A stretch of DNA of 5,712 nucleotides. It comes from an uncultured Rubrivivax sp. (lineage in GTDB: Bacteria > Pseudomonadota > Gammaproteobacteria > Burkholderiales > Burkholderiaceae_C). Made by a program: the position numbers and the translations under genes. The DNA lies in NCBI GenBank assembly GCA_937967345.1, contig CALBTN010000255.1:1-5712 (forward strand). The letters are read 5' to 3'. The notes under the pieces were generated by a model, which saw only the letters and a list, made by a program, of their open reading frames with translations, was not told the DNA's origin and did no database searches. This document shows, piece by piece, positions 5,071 through 5,712 of the stretch. Each line of letters begins with the position of its first letter. Position 1 is the first letter of the stretch.

Positions 5071-5712
5071 TCAGGGCAGCGGGATGAACTCGGTTTCGCC
5101 GGGCACCGGGTCGAAGCGCCGCGCGCGCCAGTCGTCCTTGGCCTGCTCGATGCGCTCCTTGCGGCTGGACACGAAGTTCCAGGCCATGACGCGCCGGCCC
5201 AGCGGCTCGCCGCCGATCAGCACCACGCGCGCGTCGCCAGTCGCTCCGAGCAACGGCTGTTCGCCGGGCTGAAGCAGCACCATCTGCCGCGCCGGCTGCA
5301 CTTTGGCGTCCAGCGTGAACGGCGCATCCACCGCGTACAGCGCGCGCTCGGCGGCCGGCGGCAGCGCCAGCCGCGCGCCGGCGCGCAGCGCGATGTCCAG
5401 GTACAGCGTGGGCGAGCGCGTCGCCACCGGCGAGCGCAAGCCGTAGGCCTCGCCGATCAGCACGCGCACGCCGGCGCCGTCGGCCTCGAACGCCGGGATC
5501 GCCGCGGCCGGCGTGTGCACGAAGCTGGGGGCCAGCTCCTCGTCCTCGACCGGCAGCGCCGACCACAGCTGCAGGCCGTGGGTGCGCCGCGTCGTGGCGC
5601 GCAGGTCGTCGGGCGTGCGCTCGGAGTGCACGATGCCGCGCCCGGCGGTCATCCAGTTGATCGCGCCCGGCGCGATGCGCTGCGTCACGCCGGTGGAGTC
5701 GCGGTGCAGCAT
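5071..5712 (-). CDS. Pirin family protein (N-terminus beyond the right edge)
   Basis: The visible 213 residues are the C-terminal three quarters of a pirin, an iron-binding bicupin of about 280-290 residues. Some pirins are quercetin dioxygenases, others act as regulatory partners. LHRDSTGVTQRI, then NWMTAGRGIVHSER, form the core of the first cupin. H29 and E31 of the visible part (IVHSE) match the third and fourth iron ligands. The first two ligands, in an HPH motif, lie outside the window. The second, metal-free cupin has LQLWSALP (47-54), FEADGAGVRVLIGEAYG, and RVVLIGGEPLGRRVMAWNFVSSRKERIEQAKDDW near the end, which is the usual pirin C-terminus. The methionine at the edge is probably internal, because pirins have roughly 70 residues before this point. 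It is convergent with the MOSC gene. Family assignment is firm; the physiological role is not predictable from sequence. Confidence 0.93.
   Translation of the reverse strand: MLHRDSTGVTQRIAPGAINWMTAGRGIVHSERTPDDLRATTRRTHGLQLWSALPVEDEELAPSFVHTPAAAIPAFEADGAGVRVLIGEAYGLRSPVATRSPTLYLDIALRAGARLALPPAAERALYAVDAPFTLDAKVQPARQMVLLQPGEQPLLGATGDARVVLIGGEPLGRRVMAWNFVSSRKERIEQAKDDWRARRFDPVPGETEFIPLP

Noticed and set aside
5062..5078. Small inverted repeat TGCCC/GGGCA with a seven-base loop between the convergent stops, considered as a bidirectional terminator
   Set aside because: Only five base pairs, no T-run on either side, and stems this short are expected by chance at this GC content.
1..5712. Search for a mobile element, CRISPR array, tRNA, phage or defence genes, or an evident new system
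   Set aside because: No terminal repeats, transposase or integrase motifs, spaced direct repeats or tRNA-like folds were seen. All recognisable genes are common chromosomal families with uniform base composition.

Overview
The window is GC-rich (roughly 70 % by eye), densely coded, and dominated by GC-ending codons. The protein repertoire is a UbiH-type monooxygenase, a DsbC-type isomerase, an M61 peptidase with a PDZ domain, a TonB-like envelope protein, a MOSC protein and a pirin. Together with the residue patterns, it points to a betaproteobacterium of the order Burkholderiales, probably near Comamonadaceae or the Rubrivivax/Leptothrix group. That placement rests on recalled family resemblance, not on a search.

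Layout: four genes run leftward on the minus strand from about 4113 to the left edge. They are a UbiH/UbiF-family FAD monooxygenase (4113-2974), DsbC (2936-2214), an M61 glycyl-aminopeptidase-like metallopeptidase (2176-443), and the N-terminal part of a TonB-like, probably DUF3108, protein (446 to beyond position 1). The gaps are 37, 37 and -4 bases, so they probably form one operon. Both 37-base gaps can form hairpins, and one of these includes the putative ribosome binding site of the peptidase gene. A MOSC-domain gene is transcribed divergently from the monooxygenase (about 4210-5061, plus strand). It converges, with 9 bases between stop codons, on a pirin gene that enters from the right edge on the minus strand (5712-5071, N-terminus missing).

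Functionally, the minus-strand group combines ubiquinone-type ring hydroxylation, periplasmic disulfide isomerisation, peptide trimming and an envelope protein of unknown role. No single pathway links them in an obvious way. MOSC and pirin are metal- or cofactor-dependent redox-related proteins and are probably independent units.

I see no mobile element, CRISPR array, tRNA, rRNA, phage gene, toxin/antitoxin pair or defence system. This looks like ordinary chromosomal backbone. The points worth a second look are modest: deviations at two FAD-contact positions of the monooxygenase, short in-frame tandem repeats in three genes, hairpins in the operon gaps, and a possible leaderless start for the operon. 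No stretch longer than about 100 bases lacks a gene.
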